This document shows, one piece after another, positions 17,932-27,252 of a DNA stretch of 64,000 nt. Both the position numbers and the translations under genes were made by a program. Every line of letters starts with the position of its first letter. Position 1 is the stretch's first letter. Origin of the DNA: JAJTHC01 sp044348005 (GTDB taxonomy: Bacteria; Cyanobacteriota; Vampirovibrionia; Vampirovibrionales; JAJTHC01); contig JBIKTR010000010.1 in the NCBI GenBank assembly GCA_044348005.1, positions 1-64,000 of the forward strand, in the 5' to 3' direction. A model generated the notes under the pieces. It was given only the letters and a program-made list of their open reading frames with translations, ran no database searches and was not told the DNA's origin.

Positions 17932-18101
17932 AACGTTTCCTGCGGGGGTTAAAATTCTTATCACTAAGAATTTACAATAATGCAAGCGATGTAAAAGTCA
18001 AGCCATTCATCAGTAAAAGCTTGCAAAATCATTTAAACTATAGAAAGCTCTGCGAAAGTCCCCGCGATGAAGAGCCAACCCGATTCTTAAGGAAACTTTC
18101 T

Positions 18102-19484
18102 ATGTTATTTTTTATGATTGTGATGCGTGGCTTGTGCGTTTTAAGTCTTTTGATGGTTTTAAATGTGCCAAGTTTTGCTCAATACAACAGTCTTGAAGAA
18201 GCCTTGTTAAACGGAAACGAAGCCTTTAGAAAAGGTGATTATGCCGAAGCTGAATTGAATTATTCCCAAGCCCTAGAACGCGCGCCACGAAACATTGGTG
18301 CGCATTTTAACCGAGCTTTAGCGCGTCAGCACTTAAATAATACCAAAGGGGCTATGGAAGACTACAATACGCTTTTAAGTATAGATCCCAAACACGTTGT
18401 TTCGTTAATGAATCGTGGTAACTTGAAGCAAGAACTAGGGGATTACAAAGGCGCTTTGGCTGATTATAACGTCGCCTTAGCTCTAACTGGCGAAAAATCG
18501 GGGCTGTATTATAACAGAGCCCTAGTCAAACAAAAGCTCAACGATATTGACAGTGCCATTCAAGATTATAAAGTAGCGGTAGACTTGGACCCTCGAAAAA
18601 AAGCCGCCTTTAACAACTTAGGTAACATTTATGTGGAACGTAAAGCCTTTGAACAAGCGATTGAATTCTATAATCAAGCCATTGAATTGGATCCAAAATA
18701 CGCGGATGCCTATCTGAATCGTGGGGAAGCATTGGCGGGCTTGGGCGATTTGCCAAGTGCCTTAGAAGATTTTAATACCGCCATTGAACTCGATTCCACC
18801 AAAGCAATTTACTATACCTACCGTGGTAAGCTTCAAAAACGACTGAATAATTTGGATGAAGCCTTGGCGGATCTTCAGCTAGCCATTAAGTTAGATCCCA
18901 CCCATTGGCAGAACTTTCGTTATGTGGGGGGGATTTATAAGCGTCAAAAAAAGTATGAAGCGTCTTTGGTGGCGTATAATAAAGCCCTTGAACTTAATCC
19001 TAAAGAAGCAGGGGAAGTCTACGCCCATCGTGGGGATTTGTATATTTTGCTGAAACAGCCTGATTTAGCCTTGGCGGATTATAATAAAGCCATTGAGGTG
19101 GATCCCAAACATGCAGAAGCGTATTGTCAACGGGCGTCACTTCTTTTAGCGAAAGGAGATCATGAAGACGCCTTAAAGGATTTAGATCTGGCGATTGAAC
19201 TTAACCCCAATGATTCCGAAGCCCATTACACACGTGGGCATGTGTATAAAGCGTTAGGCAAGACTGAAGAAGCCGCCCATAGTTATAGCAAAGTCATTGA
19301 ACTTGATGAAGAACATGCGGAAGCCCGCTACCACCGCGCTAAAGTGTTGAGTCTTTTGGGGCAAACGCGCCATGCCATAAAAGAAGCGCAACATTCGGCC
19401 TTACTGCATGAAAAACAAGGCAATGTGTATGGAGCCAAAAAAGCGCATGCCTTAAAAAAACACGTTGAAAAACAACTCAAATAA
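18102..19484 (+). CDS. Exported tetratricopeptide-repeat protein
   Basis: About 460 residues from the ATG at 18102, which has AAGGAAA upstream and begins a signal peptide ending near VPSFAQ. The mature part is an almost uninterrupted array of about twelve 34-residue TPRs with consensus elements such as AYLNRGEALAGLGDLPSALEDF-type helices and repeated AIELDP. TPRs make protein-protein scaffolds; this one is probably periplasmic or outer-membrane attached. No catalytic domain is fused. It diverges from topA and its specific partner is unknown. Confidence 0.88.
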   Translation: MLFFMIVMRGLCVLSLLMVLNVPSFAQYNSLEEALLNGNEAFRKGDYAEAELNYSQALERAPRNIGAHFNRALARQHLNNTKGAMEDYNTLLSIDPKHVVSLMNRGNLKQELGDYKGALADYNVALALTGEKSGLYYNRALVKQKLNDIDSAIQDYKVAVDLDPRKKAAFNNLGNIYVERKAFEQAIEFYNQAIELDPKYADAYLNRGEALAGLGDLPSALEDFNTAIELDSTKAIYYTYRGKLQKRLNNLDEALADLQLAIKLDPTHWQNFRYVGGIYKRQKKYEASLVAYNKALELNPKEAGEVYAHRGDLYILLKQPDLALADYNKAIEVDPKHAEAYCQRASLLLAKGDHEDALKDLDLAIELNPNDSEAHYTRGHVYKALGKTEEAAHSYSKVIELDEEHAEARYHRAKVLSLLGQTRHAIKEAQHSALLHEKQGNVYGAKKAHALKKHVEKQLK

Positions 19485-19552
19485 GCACGGTTTGGGGTAT
19501 AATAAAGTCGTTCCATGTAAGCGATTAAAAAAATCGTAGAGGAGACTTTTAA

Positions 19553-19819
19553 ATGCCTACCTTTCTCGCTGAAGTACTGGTTGCCACGCGAAGCAATGTG
19601 TTACACCCTGAAAGTAAAACCGTTCAAGAAGCGTTGCATGGCTTGGGGTATGGCAGTGTAAAGCATCTGCAAATAGGCAAGCACTTTAGCTTTACGCTGG
19701 ACGCTGCTGATGAGGCGACGGCTCGAGATATGATTCTTCAAATGGCTGAACAATTACTGGCGAATCCCGTGATTGAAGACACCCACATCACCCAACTCAA
19801 CCTGTTGGAGGCGCTTTAG
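19553..19819 (+). CDS. purS: Phosphoribosylformylglycinamidine synthase subunit PurS
   Basis: PurS is the small structural subunit that bridges PurQ and PurL in the third-to-fourth step of purine synthesis (FGAR to FGAM). The 88 residues match the family in length and show the ferredoxin-like pattern, including EVLVATRSNVLHPESKTV and LGYGSVKHLQIGKHF. A good GAGGAG ribosome site precedes the ATG. It is one nt from purQ, forming a purSQ operon; purL is not present nearby. Confidence 0.94.
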   Translation: MPTFLAEVLVATRSNVLHPESKTVQEALHGLGYGSVKHLQIGKHFSFTLDAADEATARDMILQMAEQLLANPVIEDTHITQLNLLEAL

Positions 19820-19820
19820 C

Positions 19821-20531
19821 ATGGCCCAATTAAAAATCGGGGTGGTGGTGTTCCCCGGCACCAATTGCGACAAAGACGTCATAGAAGCCTTGAAATGCAG
19901 TGTGCCAGACGCCCAAGTCGTTGAATTGTGGCATGACGACGTGCCTAACCAGCCCTTAGAACACACGTTTCAATGGGTAATTTTGCCAGGGGGCTTTAGC
20001 TACGGAGATTACTTGCGTTGTGGGGCTATGGCCAAAAACTCTAAGCTCATGCAAGCCATTAAGCGCTTTGCTCAATCTGGGGGTTATGTGCTGGGCATTT
20101 GTAATGGGTTTCAAATTTTATGTGAAGCAGGCTTGCTAGAAGGCACGTTAATTGCGAATGCGTCCAAACGTTTTATTTGTCAACAACGCACCGCCTTAGA
20201 AGTTATTTCCACGGCGTCGCCTTACACCAGAGGCTACCAAAAAGGGCAGATCGTTGAAATGCCCATTGCACATGGTGAAGGGTGTTATTATGCAGACCCT
20301 GAAACACTTACTCGGCTAGAAGCAAACAACCAAATCGTGTTTCGTTACGTGCATGAAGTCAATGGATCCCTTCACCGTATTGCGGGTATTTCAAATAAAA
20401 CAGGTAATGTCATGGGGTTGATGCCTCACCCTGAACGTAATTTATGGCAAAAGGCCTTGAGTGGCTTTACGGGAGAAGGACGCACTTTGTTTGAATCGGT
20501 GGGGGCGTCGTTATGTGTGACCCCCTTATAG
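19821..20531 (+). CDS. purQ: Phosphoribosylformylglycinamidine synthase glutaminase subunit PurQ
   Basis: PurQ is a class I glutamine amidotransferase that supplies ammonia to PurL. I start at 19821 (MAQLKIGVVVFPGTNCDKD), one nt after purS, which matches the family; about 236 residues. The nucleophile Cys lies in LGICNGFQIL near residue 88, and the catalytic His-Glu pair is in LMPHPERN near 207. GGFSYGDYLRCGAMAK is a PurQ signature. Confidence 0.96.
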   Translation: MAQLKIGVVVFPGTNCDKDVIEALKCSVPDAQVVELWHDDVPNQPLEHTFQWVILPGGFSYGDYLRCGAMAKNSKLMQAIKRFAQSGGYVLGICNGFQILCEAGLLEGTLIANASKRFICQQRTALEVISTASPYTRGYQKGQIVEMPIAHGEGCYYADPETLTRLEANNQIVFRYVHEVNGSLHRIAGISNKTGNVMGLMPHPERNLWQKALSGFTGEGRTLFESVGASLCVTPL

Positions 20532-20554
20532 TGTTTGATCTTTCGAACACTATA
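20527..20554. terminator. Hairpin at the end of purQ
   Basis: TATAGTGTTTGA (20527-20538) pairs with TCGAACACTATA (20543-20554), with one G-T wobble and a TCTT loop. It overlaps the purQ stop codon. An A-run, not a T-run, follows, so this is probably an mRNA 3' end stabiliser or half of a longer 3' structure. Confidence 0.5.
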
Positions 20555-20956
20555 AAAAGAAAAATCCCCCATCTTTGGCGAGACGAGGGCTTAAGGTTTC
20601 ATAGACGTGAGAGAGTCGTCTATGAAGGATCTATTCTAATAAAAGTGTTGTGAGTCGTTATTTCTTCTGAAAAGGGGGGATCATACCCCCGATTTTCCTT
20701 TATTTTCCCCTATTTATTTCCCTTTTATTTTCCCCTAATTTACGAATCTAATCAGTACGGCTATGGTTCATTTTTTATTTTTTATTTTCTTCTGTTTTTT
20801 TCTTCTGAAAGAGAGAGAGAGAATCGGCACTAGTGTTTAACGGCGTGTTTCGTTCAATACCAGAAGGTATTTTTCTAACTCTTCCCCTAAACGCCATGGC
20901 CCTTTTTTATAGTGACACGAGAGGCATTACAAAAAGCGATCAATGTTTGAATTAAA
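20532..20956. other. Structured, low-complexity intergenic region between convergent genes
   Basis: About 425 bp without a gene. It holds a second hairpin at 20598-20626 (10-bp stem TTCATAGACG/CGTCTATGAA), a GGGGG/CCCCC hairpin near 20674-20690, two pyrimidine units TTTATTTTCCCC at about 20699-20740, T-rich runs, a (GA)n tract near 20809-20821, and a TTCTTCTGAAA direct repeat (about 20662 and 20801). It lies 3' of both purQ (+) and the following minus-strand gene. Confidence 0.5.
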
Positions 20957-21910
20957 TTAGTTCATGTATCCTTGAATCAACTGTAGCAATTCTGGAGGAA
21001 ATGGAAATCCTTCCTGTTCTTGTTGTGGCGCTTCAGGAACAAAACCTTCAGAAGCCGTGGCAAGAATAAAGCAGAAGAATTGACTCATTTCTTCAATAAA
21101 TTGTGAATCAAAATCTGTCGTACCGAGGTTCAAGGCTTCAGGTGCTGTAGGCATCTGACCCCAAAACTTATACGTGTCGGATTGAAAATTGGGTGTTTTT
21201 TTAAGCATGGGTACGGTTCCAACTTCACCATAAGGGTCTTGGCCGTAAGTCCTTGGCGTTGGGTGATGATGCTTTTTAATACCATAAGAAGGCTTTTTCA
21301 TGCCGGGTGGGCAGTAGGCATCTTTGCTATTGTAGCTACGATCTGGACTAGAAACATTACCCCGTTGGCTTTGTAGCATTCCCATGCCCATGCTTGCCAT
21401 CATAAACCCTTTGATGAAATCAGGAGACATGAACATGCCTTGATCATCGAACCTAGAAGGTGGGCAAATTTTTGGTGCTGGAACGTTTTGATATGTGGGC
21501 GTTTGGCTGTTTTCAATGCGGTTGTTATAACGAGGCGCCTGCACCTGATTATACACATTCACAATCGGCACGTTCGCATTATAGTTATAACCAGTGCCTT
21601 GGCTAGGTGGGTAATTATAGGTTGAAGAAACCTGAGGTTCCACATAAGTGGGTGCTGGTTCTTGAACCGCATAGTTATTCACGCTTGGAGCAGAATAGCT
21701 GATGTTTTGGATGGCGCCTTGCCCGTAGCCTTGAGGATTTTGTGGCTGAGGTTGTGCATAAGTTGCTTGAGCTTGAGGTTGCCCGTAATTTTGATTATAA
21801 CCTTGCCCATAATTAGAACCTTGATTATAAAAATTGTTCACTTGTGGCATGTTATAAGGTGCTGCCATAATCATTTGTGAAACGCCATTACCCATGTATG
21901 ATCCCATCAT
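20957..21910 (-). CDS. Gln/Asn/Tyr/Pro-rich protein, unknown function
   Basis: The 317-residue product has an N-terminal half dominated by Gly, Gln, Asn, Tyr and Pro, in runs such as NQGSNYGQGYNQNYGQPQ, similar in composition to prion-like or surface-adhesive proteins. A middle MSPDFIKGFMMASMGMGML segment is Met-rich and mildly hydrophobic. The C-terminal 100 residues are more ordinary and acidic, ending PFPPELLQLIQGYMN. No signal peptide or named domain is seen. It starts ATG-ATG with AAATGAG upstream. Its composition resembles that of the incomplete gene at 63875. I do not recognise it. Confidence 0.65.
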   Translation of the reverse strand: MMGSYMGNGVSQMIMAAPYNMPQVNNFYNQGSNYGQGYNQNYGQPQAQATYAQPQPQNPQGYGQGAIQNISYSAPSVNNYAVQEPAPTYVEPQVSSTYNYPPSQGTGYNYNANVPIVNVYNQVQAPRYNNRIENSQTPTYQNVPAPKICPPSRFDDQGMFMSPDFIKGFMMASMGMGMLQSQRGNVSSPDRSYNSKDAYCPPGMKKPSYGIKKHHHPTPRTYGQDPYGEVGTVPMLKKTPNFQSDTYKFWGQMPTAPEALNLGTTDFDSQFIEEMSQFFCFILATASEGFVPEAPQQEQEGFPFPPELLQLIQGYMN

Positions 21911-22169
21911 GTCTCATTTCCCCTATCTTTTTCTCTTTGTCAGAATCATTGTTCGAACTTCAACAAAAAGCCTTTGTGTCTGTTCGTTTGAATCTTACCC
22001 TACGCTTAATATCTGAATCGTTGTCCCGTTTAAGTGATTCATTTTTTAACTTTCCCTGTGTCTTAATAAACAGGATTTCAAACCTAGAATTGCTGATTTG
22101 TTACAATACGTTACATACAAAACCGCAAGGTAACGAGACTTTCAAATAAAAAAACCCAAGAAAATAGAC

Positions 22170-22207
22170 ACGCCTCACCTGTTAAAACGTTTCACGGTGT
22201 TAGGCGT
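22170..22207 (-). terminator. Probable terminator of the htrA-like gene
   Basis: Read on the minus strand, ACGCCTAACACC and GGTGAGGCGT form a stem with a small internal mismatch about 25 nt after the protease stop. A run of seven T follows about 15 nt later (near 22148-22154). The rest of 21911-22230 holds a TTGTTACA element at 22098-22105 and AT-rich sequence, but no gene. Confidence 0.55.
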
Positions 22208-22230
22208 TATACAGACTTTTTGACGGTATT

Positions 22231-23478
22231 TTAGGGCGCTGCATCAAACGCTTCTGGATGCATGACTTCCGTTTTAAGGGAAATCACCATCCGTTTTTTA
22301 TTCCTTAACACCTTTACACTTAAACGCTTGCCGATGCCTTCTTGACGCACGACATCCCGAAAGGCTTTAGGGCTTTGCACCTGAATACCTTGAACGGCTT
22401 GAATCACATCGCCCACGGCCAAACCCGCTTTTGACGCAGGCGAATTCGGCACAACTTGCCCCACCACTACCCCTTTAACAGCAGGAAACAAGCCCAATTG
22501 TTCTATAATTTCTGGCGTGAGTTCAGCCAGCATCACGCCCACGTAAGCTCGTTTCACTTGCCCACGAACAATGAGTTCATCGGCCACTTGCTTCACCGTA
22601 TTTGAAGGAATGGCAAAACCGATGTTCTGCCCATTTCGCAAAATTGCGGTATTAATCCCAATGACTTCACCATACAAATCCACCAAAGCACCGCCTGAAT
22701 TACCGGGATTGATCGCCGCATCCGTCTGCACAAAGGGGACTTCTTCGTTTAAATCAGGCACCCGCCGCGCCATGGCTGAAACAATCCCCAGCGTTACGGA
22801 ATGATCAAACCCCAGTGGCGAACCCATGGCAAGCACCCAATCGCCCGTGCGTAATTGTGAAGAATTACCTAGTTTGGCGGCGGTTAATGGAGCGTCAGAC
22901 GACTGTAGTTGAATCACGGCTAAATCGGTAAGCGGATCACTACCCACCAGTTTAGCCGCGTAGACTTTACCATTATTCAAACGCACCTGCAGTTGTGTAG
23001 CCCCTTGCACCACATGGTTGTTCGTAATAATGTAGCCTTTTTGTGCATTGTAAATCACGCCACTGCCTTGGCCTTCTTGTTCTTGGGGGGCTTGGGGAAA
23101 CGGAAAGCCTTGATTGCCAAAAAAGTATCGAAACAACTCGTCTTCTGAACTCACGCCTTGTGGACGCATTCGCACTTCGATGTTTACCACGCTTGGTGCC
23201 AGTGATTCTGAAATATCCGCCAGCACGCTGGAAAAGGGACTGTTGACGGCTTGCCGTGTGATTCGGGGGGGAACAGGCACAGAAGCCGACGCATGTTTGG
23301 CTTCTGAAGAAAATGGATCTTTTACGACCGTTAACAGGTGTGGGAAAAACTGAAAGGCAAGGCTTGTACTGGCAAGCACTAGAGCAAGAACGCTTAAAAT
23401 CAGTGGCCACGTTACAGGGCGACGTTGACGAAACGAAATTAAGTTACTTCCTTCGGCAGGGGTGGATTGAAGAGGCAT
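22231..23478 (-). CDS. Membrane-anchored HtrA/DegP-family serine protease
   Basis: HtrA proteases degrade misfolded exported proteins. The 415-residue product has one N-terminal membrane segment (about residues 24-48), so the protease faces the periplasm. The trypsin-like triad is visible: His in NNHVVQGA (about residue 153), Asp in PLTDLAVIQL, and Ser in NPGNSGGALVD (about 262). One PDZ domain follows (VPNSPASKAGLAVGDVIQAV). This is the single-PDZ DegS/HhoA-like architecture common in cyanobacteria. It diverges from the oppF-like gene. Confidence 0.94.
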   Translation of the reverse strand: MPLQSTPAEGSNLISFRQRRPVTWPLILSVLALVLASTSLAFQFFPHLLTVVKDPFSSEAKHASASVPVPPRITRQAVNSPFSSVLADISESLAPSVVNIEVRMRPQGVSSEDELFRYFFGNQGFPFPQAPQEQEGQGSGVIYNAQKGYIITNNHVVQGATQLQVRLNNGKVYAAKLVGSDPLTDLAVIQLQSSDAPLTAAKLGNSSQLRTGDWVLAMGSPLGFDHSVTLGIVSAMARRVPDLNEEVPFVQTDAAINPGNSGGALVDLYGEVIGINTAILRNGQNIGFAIPSNTVKQVADELIVRGQVKRAYVGVMLAELTPEIIEQLGLFPAVKGVVVGQVVPNSPASKAGLAVGDVIQAVQGIQVQSPKAFRDVVRQEGIGKRLSVKVLRNKKRMVISLKTEVMHPEAFDAAP

Positions 23479-23613
23479 CGTAGACTCCTTTCGTATTTTT
23501 AATGATTCAGGTGGTGCTGATTGATTTCACCATTATATCAAAAAATGCGATATACTGAAAATAATGAAATTTTCATTCCCCTTTGCTTTAAAAAGGACTT
23601 GAAGGAACGATAC

Positions 23614-24672
23614 ATGACGCTGAATGACTCCCCCGTTTTGCTTGAAGCACCCACACATCTCTCACAGGATCCCTTGATTGAAGTACAGGGGCTTAAAAAG
23701 TACTTTCCCGTAAAAGACGGGTTTTTTAACAGGAACATTGCAGAAGTCAAAGCGCTCGATGGAATCAGCTTTAGCGTTAATCACGGTGAAACGCTCGGTA
23801 TTGTGGGCGAAAGCGGATGCGGAAAATCCACGCTCGCTCGCTGCCTTATTCGCTTGGAAGAACCCGATAAAGGGCAAATCTTTTTTGACGGGCAAGACTG
23901 GTTGGGCTTGTCTAATCAGGCTTTACGGCAAAAACGTGCGAACATGCAAATGATTTTTCAAAACCCCTATGCCAGTCTCAATCCACGTTTAACGGTGGGC
24001 CAAGCCATTGGTGAACCGCTGGAAATTTTTAAGCGCGCCAGCAAACAAGCCTTGCGAAATGAAGTGTTGGCGTTGTTAGACATGGTCGGCCTTTCTGCTA
24101 GTGTGGTGGAACGCTACCCCAGTGAACTTTCAGGTGGTCAGCGTCAACGGGTGTGCATCGCACGGGCGTTGGCTTTGCGACCGAAGTTAATCATTGCAGA
24201 CGAAGCCGTCAGTGCCTTAGATGTTTCGGTACAAGCCCAAGTGCTTAATTTAATGGATGATCTCAAAAAAGAGTTGGGGCTCACCTATGTGTTTATTGCC
24301 CATAATTTAAGCGTGGTTCAGCACTTTTGCGATCGAGTAGCGGTGATGTACTTAGGCAAGTTTATGGAAGTCGGTTCTACGGAAACGATTTTTCAACGGC
24401 CTCAGCATCCATACACCAAAGCATTGTTAGACGCGATGCCCATTGCGGATCCCGTGCTTGCCAAACGGCAACGCGCCATGCGTCACCCCTTAGTGGGCGA
24501 ACTGCCTAGCCCCATGAATCCCCCCAGTGGCTGTCGTTTTCACACGCGATGCCCCGAAACCTTCACCCCTTGCCCCTTAGAAGAACCTGAACTGCTTGCC
24601 GTAAACGGCGAAGAATCCCACGTGTTGGCCTGCCATTTAGGCCGTGTTGAACATGAAGAAGGGGACTTGTAA
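23614..24672 (+). CDS. Oligopeptide/dipeptide ABC transporter ATP-binding protein (OppF/DppF type)
   Basis: About 352 residues from the ATG at 23614 (GAAGGAA upstream); longer starts lack a ribosome site and family similarity. Walker A is GESGCGKSTLAR, the signature motif LSGGQRQRV, Walker B IIADEAVSALD and the H-loop IAHNLS. The C-terminal extension with the Cys-rich GCRFHTRCP...CPLEEPE block is the oligopeptide-transporter tail typical of OppF. It energises peptide or nickel import. Permease, binding protein and OppD genes are not adjacent, so the transporter is split over the genome. Confidence 0.93.
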   Translation: MTLNDSPVLLEAPTHLSQDPLIEVQGLKKYFPVKDGFFNRNIAEVKALDGISFSVNHGETLGIVGESGCGKSTLARCLIRLEEPDKGQIFFDGQDWLGLSNQALRQKRANMQMIFQNPYASLNPRLTVGQAIGEPLEIFKRASKQALRNEVLALLDMVGLSASVVERYPSELSGGQRQRVCIARALALRPKLIIADEAVSALDVSVQAQVLNLMDDLKKELGLTYVFIAHNLSVVQHFCDRVAVMYLGKFMEVGSTETIFQRPQHPYTKALLDAMPIADPVLAKRQRAMRHPLVGELPSPMNPPSGCRFHTRCPETFTPCPLEEPELLAVNGEESHVLACHLGRVEHEEGDL

Positions 24673-25106
24673 TGTCTAGCCCGCCAGATGACTTCAAGAA
24701 GTTTTTAAATACCTTTATGAGCAACAATTTTGGGGCGGCCTTTGACTGCTTTTCCAAAGAAACCCGCACCTATTTTTTAGAATACACGTATGACTTACTT
24801 AAAAAGCGAAATCCTGAAGCGGTGGAAGTTTCAGGCATTGGGTTGAAAGAAGTTCAAATGATGTTTCGCATGAATGAAAAAACCTTGATTCACACCTTTT
24901 GGAAGACGTTTTACTTTAGCAGTGGCACGCAAGAACTCTACCAATTTGGTTCATTTACGCTCAAGGCTCAACAAGGCGAAAAAGCGGTTGTGGATTGCGT
25001 CTTGCAGTATCCCAACGGTCAGCAAGGGCAGGTGGATATTTGCATGGTCAAAGAAGGGAACTCATGGAAATACGGCTATATTGAATCGGGCATGAAACTC
25101 AACTAA
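24672..25106 (+). CDS. Small NTF2-like protein, unknown function
   Basis: The 144-residue product overlaps the oppF-like stop by one base (TAATG), so the two are translationally coupled. The pattern, helices FKKFLNTFMSNNFGAAFDCFS then beta strands ending VKEGNSWKYGYIESG, fits an NTF2-like or DUF4878-like fold. No signal peptide is visible, so it is probably cytoplasmic. I cannot give it a role beyond a possible partner of the transporter. Confidence 0.72.
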   Translation: MSSPPDDFKKFLNTFMSNNFGAAFDCFSKETRTYFLEYTYDLLKKRNPEAVEVSGIGLKEVQMMFRMNEKTLIHTFWKTFYFSSGTQELYQFGSFTLKAQQGEKAVVDCVLQYPNGQQGQVDICMVKEGNSWKYGYIESGMKLN

Positions 25107-25179
25107 AGGGAAGGGATGCTCTTTAGCCAAGCCACCCAAGCAACGGTTTTCACGCTTTAAAAGACGATGTAAAAATGCC

Positions 25180-26016
25180 CTAAAAATAGCGATTCAGTTC
25201 TTGTAACGCTTTTTTGAGACGACGGCTCACCTGCATTTGCGAAACCCCACTACGTTCCGCGATTTTTTGTTGAGGCATTTCTTCAAAAAAGCTCAAGGTC
25301 ACCACTTCCCGAAGTTCTGGAGCCAAGCGGGCCAATGCTTTTTTAATCATTAACTTGTCTTCCGTTTCAGGCACCCCGCCGGTGTCTTGCAATTCTGAAA
25401 AAGTTTCAAAATAAGGAACGTCTTCTTCTGAAAGATCAGGGGAATCATTTAACGTACCCGCAGACTGGATCACCTCGTTATCATTCACATAGAAGATGTC
25501 TTCAAATGAAAATGCCACCGAACGACGTTCAAGGTGACGTAGCTCGTTTAGGGTGGTGGGTTCGCATTGCAGGGCGTTGAGCAGTTCAACGTCGTTGGGT
25601 TCTCTGCCGTTTTGGGCTTGAAAGTTCTTGCTGATGCTTTGCATACGATAGTGCAATTCCTGTAAGGCCCGTGGCGCTTTAAACAACAAGGATTGTTCCC
25701 GTAAGTAGCGACGAATTTCGCCTGTTACATAAAAACTGGCATAGCTTTTAAAGGAACTGCCTTTGTCAGGATCATAATGCGAAAGCGCTTTTAAGACGCC
25801 AATGGCCCCCATTTGAAGCAAATCTTCTTTGGGGTCACTATGACGACGCGCCATGCTTTGCACAAAACTTTCCACATAGGGGGTCATGGCTTCTAAAAAA
25901 GCTTTTTTGCATTGCTGTTGTTCTTGGGGGCAATAGCAGTGGAGAGGTTGATGAAGCCATTTTGCTTCAAGGGCTTCTAAGTGATGCTGGTTAAATTTTG
26001 CAGACGAGCTTACCAT
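25180..26016 (-). CDS. Group 3 alternative sigma factor (SigB/SigF/FliA-like)
   Basis: This 278-residue sigma-70-family protein lacks region 1.1 and so is a group 3 factor. Region 2 contains DLLQMGAIGVLKALSHYD and FKSYASFYVTGEIRRYLR (about residues 66-110), region 3 RLxxLxxRxxxxNGREPND-type helices (about 130-165), and region 4 a helix-turn-helix in MPQQKIAERSGVSQMQVSRRLKKAL near the C-terminus. It is closest in look to SigB/SigF and the cyanobacterial SigF branch. GAAGGA precedes the ATG. No anti-sigma or anti-anti-sigma gene is adjacent. A GTAGCAC hexamer stands at 26069-26075 on its strand, 53 nt upstream, and a TTGTTACA at 26114-26121. Confidence 0.93.
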   Translation of the reverse strand: MVSSSAKFNQHHLEALEAKWLHQPLHCYCPQEQQQCKKAFLEAMTPYVESFVQSMARRHSDPKEDLLQMGAIGVLKALSHYDPDKGSSFKSYASFYVTGEIRRYLREQSLLFKAPRALQELHYRMQSISKNFQAQNGREPNDVELLNALQCEPTTLNELRHLERRSVAFSFEDIFYVNDNEVIQSAGTLNDSPDLSEEDVPYFETFSELQDTGGVPETEDKLMIKKALARLAPELREVVTLSFFEEMPQQKIAERSGVSQMQVSRRLKKALQELNRYF

Positions 26017-26253
26017 GGCAGGGGATCCTTCATCGGTTCAAATGAATAGGTATAAGACGATATTGATAGTGCTACACGCTTTCTTTCGAATGGGGGGACA
26101 GAAACTTTAAGCCTTGTTACATTTCAAGTAAGACGGCAAGCCTTTGGTTTTTTAGAGAAAACTCGAGTAAAAAAAGTGTAAATGAGTGCTGGCACCTCGC
26201 CTTTTTCTCTCTTTTTTTGTATGATGAATCGAGTAGACTAAAAGGGAATAACC

Positions 26254-27252
26254 ATGATTCAAGAAGCCGATGTGTGGCGGATTGCGCAACGCTTAATGCC
26301 TTCTTTTGCCCAAAACGACGACTGCTTTCACGAAGCCCTGACCCCTGAACTGAATCGTCTTTACAGCATGGATACCTTTGTAGAAGGGACGCATTTTAAC
26401 TTGGCATGGCAATCGCTCCACAGCGTGGCATGGCGTTGCTTGGCTGGAAGTTTGAGTGATTTGGCGGCTTGCGGGGCCACCCCACTGGCTTATTTTATTG
26501 GGCTAAGCTTGCCTAAACACGTCACGCAAGAAGACGTAGAAGCCTTTTACCAAGGCCTTGCTGACGCCACCCAAGCCATGGCCCCTGAACTACCCTTGTG
26601 GGGCGGAGACACCACCAAAGGCGAACAATGGGTGATTAGCCTCTGCGTGATTGGGCAAGTGCCTGCTCCTGTGACGCTGAAACGCAGTCACGCAAAGGTG
26701 GGCCATGTCATTTTAACCACAGGTCACCCCGGTCTTTCAGGGTTGGGATGCCAATTACTAAGCCTTGGTAAAGAGGTTTCACCCTTTCCCCAAGCGATTC
26801 AGCAATTTAAAACGCCCATGCCCGAACTGTTGGCAGGGCAATGCTTGGCCCGCCTCATTCCAGACGCGTGTTTAATGGATTCTAGCGACGGCCTGGCTGA
26901 TGCCTTGATTAAATGTGCCAAAGCCAGTGGCACCCATTTTGCCGTTGAAGGGTCTAAGGTGGTGGTGTCTTCTGAACTGTTGGTGGCGGAAATACATTTT
27001 GAAGAAGTCGATCCCTTGGATTTAATTTTTTACGGCGGGGAAGATTTTCACTTGGTGGCCAGTGTCGCTCAGGACGCTTGGTTGACGCATCAAGACGCCT
27101 TAGAAGCAGTGGGATTCTATGAAATTGGGGTGGTTGAACCCTATGTGGAACACGCGCCTTATGCGTCTGTGCATTGGCAGGACGACGTGCGTGAAGGGCT
27201 CAACGAAACCAAAAGCTTCCAACACTTTAAAACGGAGTCAGCATCCACATGA
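26254..27252 (+). CDS. thiL: Thiamine-monophosphate kinase
   Basis: ThiL phosphorylates thiamine monophosphate to thiamine pyrophosphate. The 332-residue protein of the PurM/AIR synthase fold shows SMDTFVEGTHF, SLSDLAACGATP, GGDTTKG (Mg-ATP binding), LMDSSDGLADAL and YGGEDFHLV. The start has AAAAGGG upstream. It overlaps ispD by 4 bp (ATGA), forming a two-gene operon. Confidence 0.95.
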   Translation: MIQEADVWRIAQRLMPSFAQNDDCFHEALTPELNRLYSMDTFVEGTHFNLAWQSLHSVAWRCLAGSLSDLAACGATPLAYFIGLSLPKHVTQEDVEAFYQGLADATQAMAPELPLWGGDTTKGEQWVISLCVIGQVPAPVTLKRSHAKVGHVILTTGHPGLSGLGCQLLSLGKEVSPFPQAIQQFKTPMPELLAGQCLARLIPDACLMDSSDGLADALIKCAKASGTHFAVEGSKVVVSSELLVAEIHFEEVDPLDLIFYGGEDFHLVASVAQDAWLTHQDALEAVGFYEIGVVEPYVEHAPYASVHWQDDVREGLNETKSFQHFKTESAST

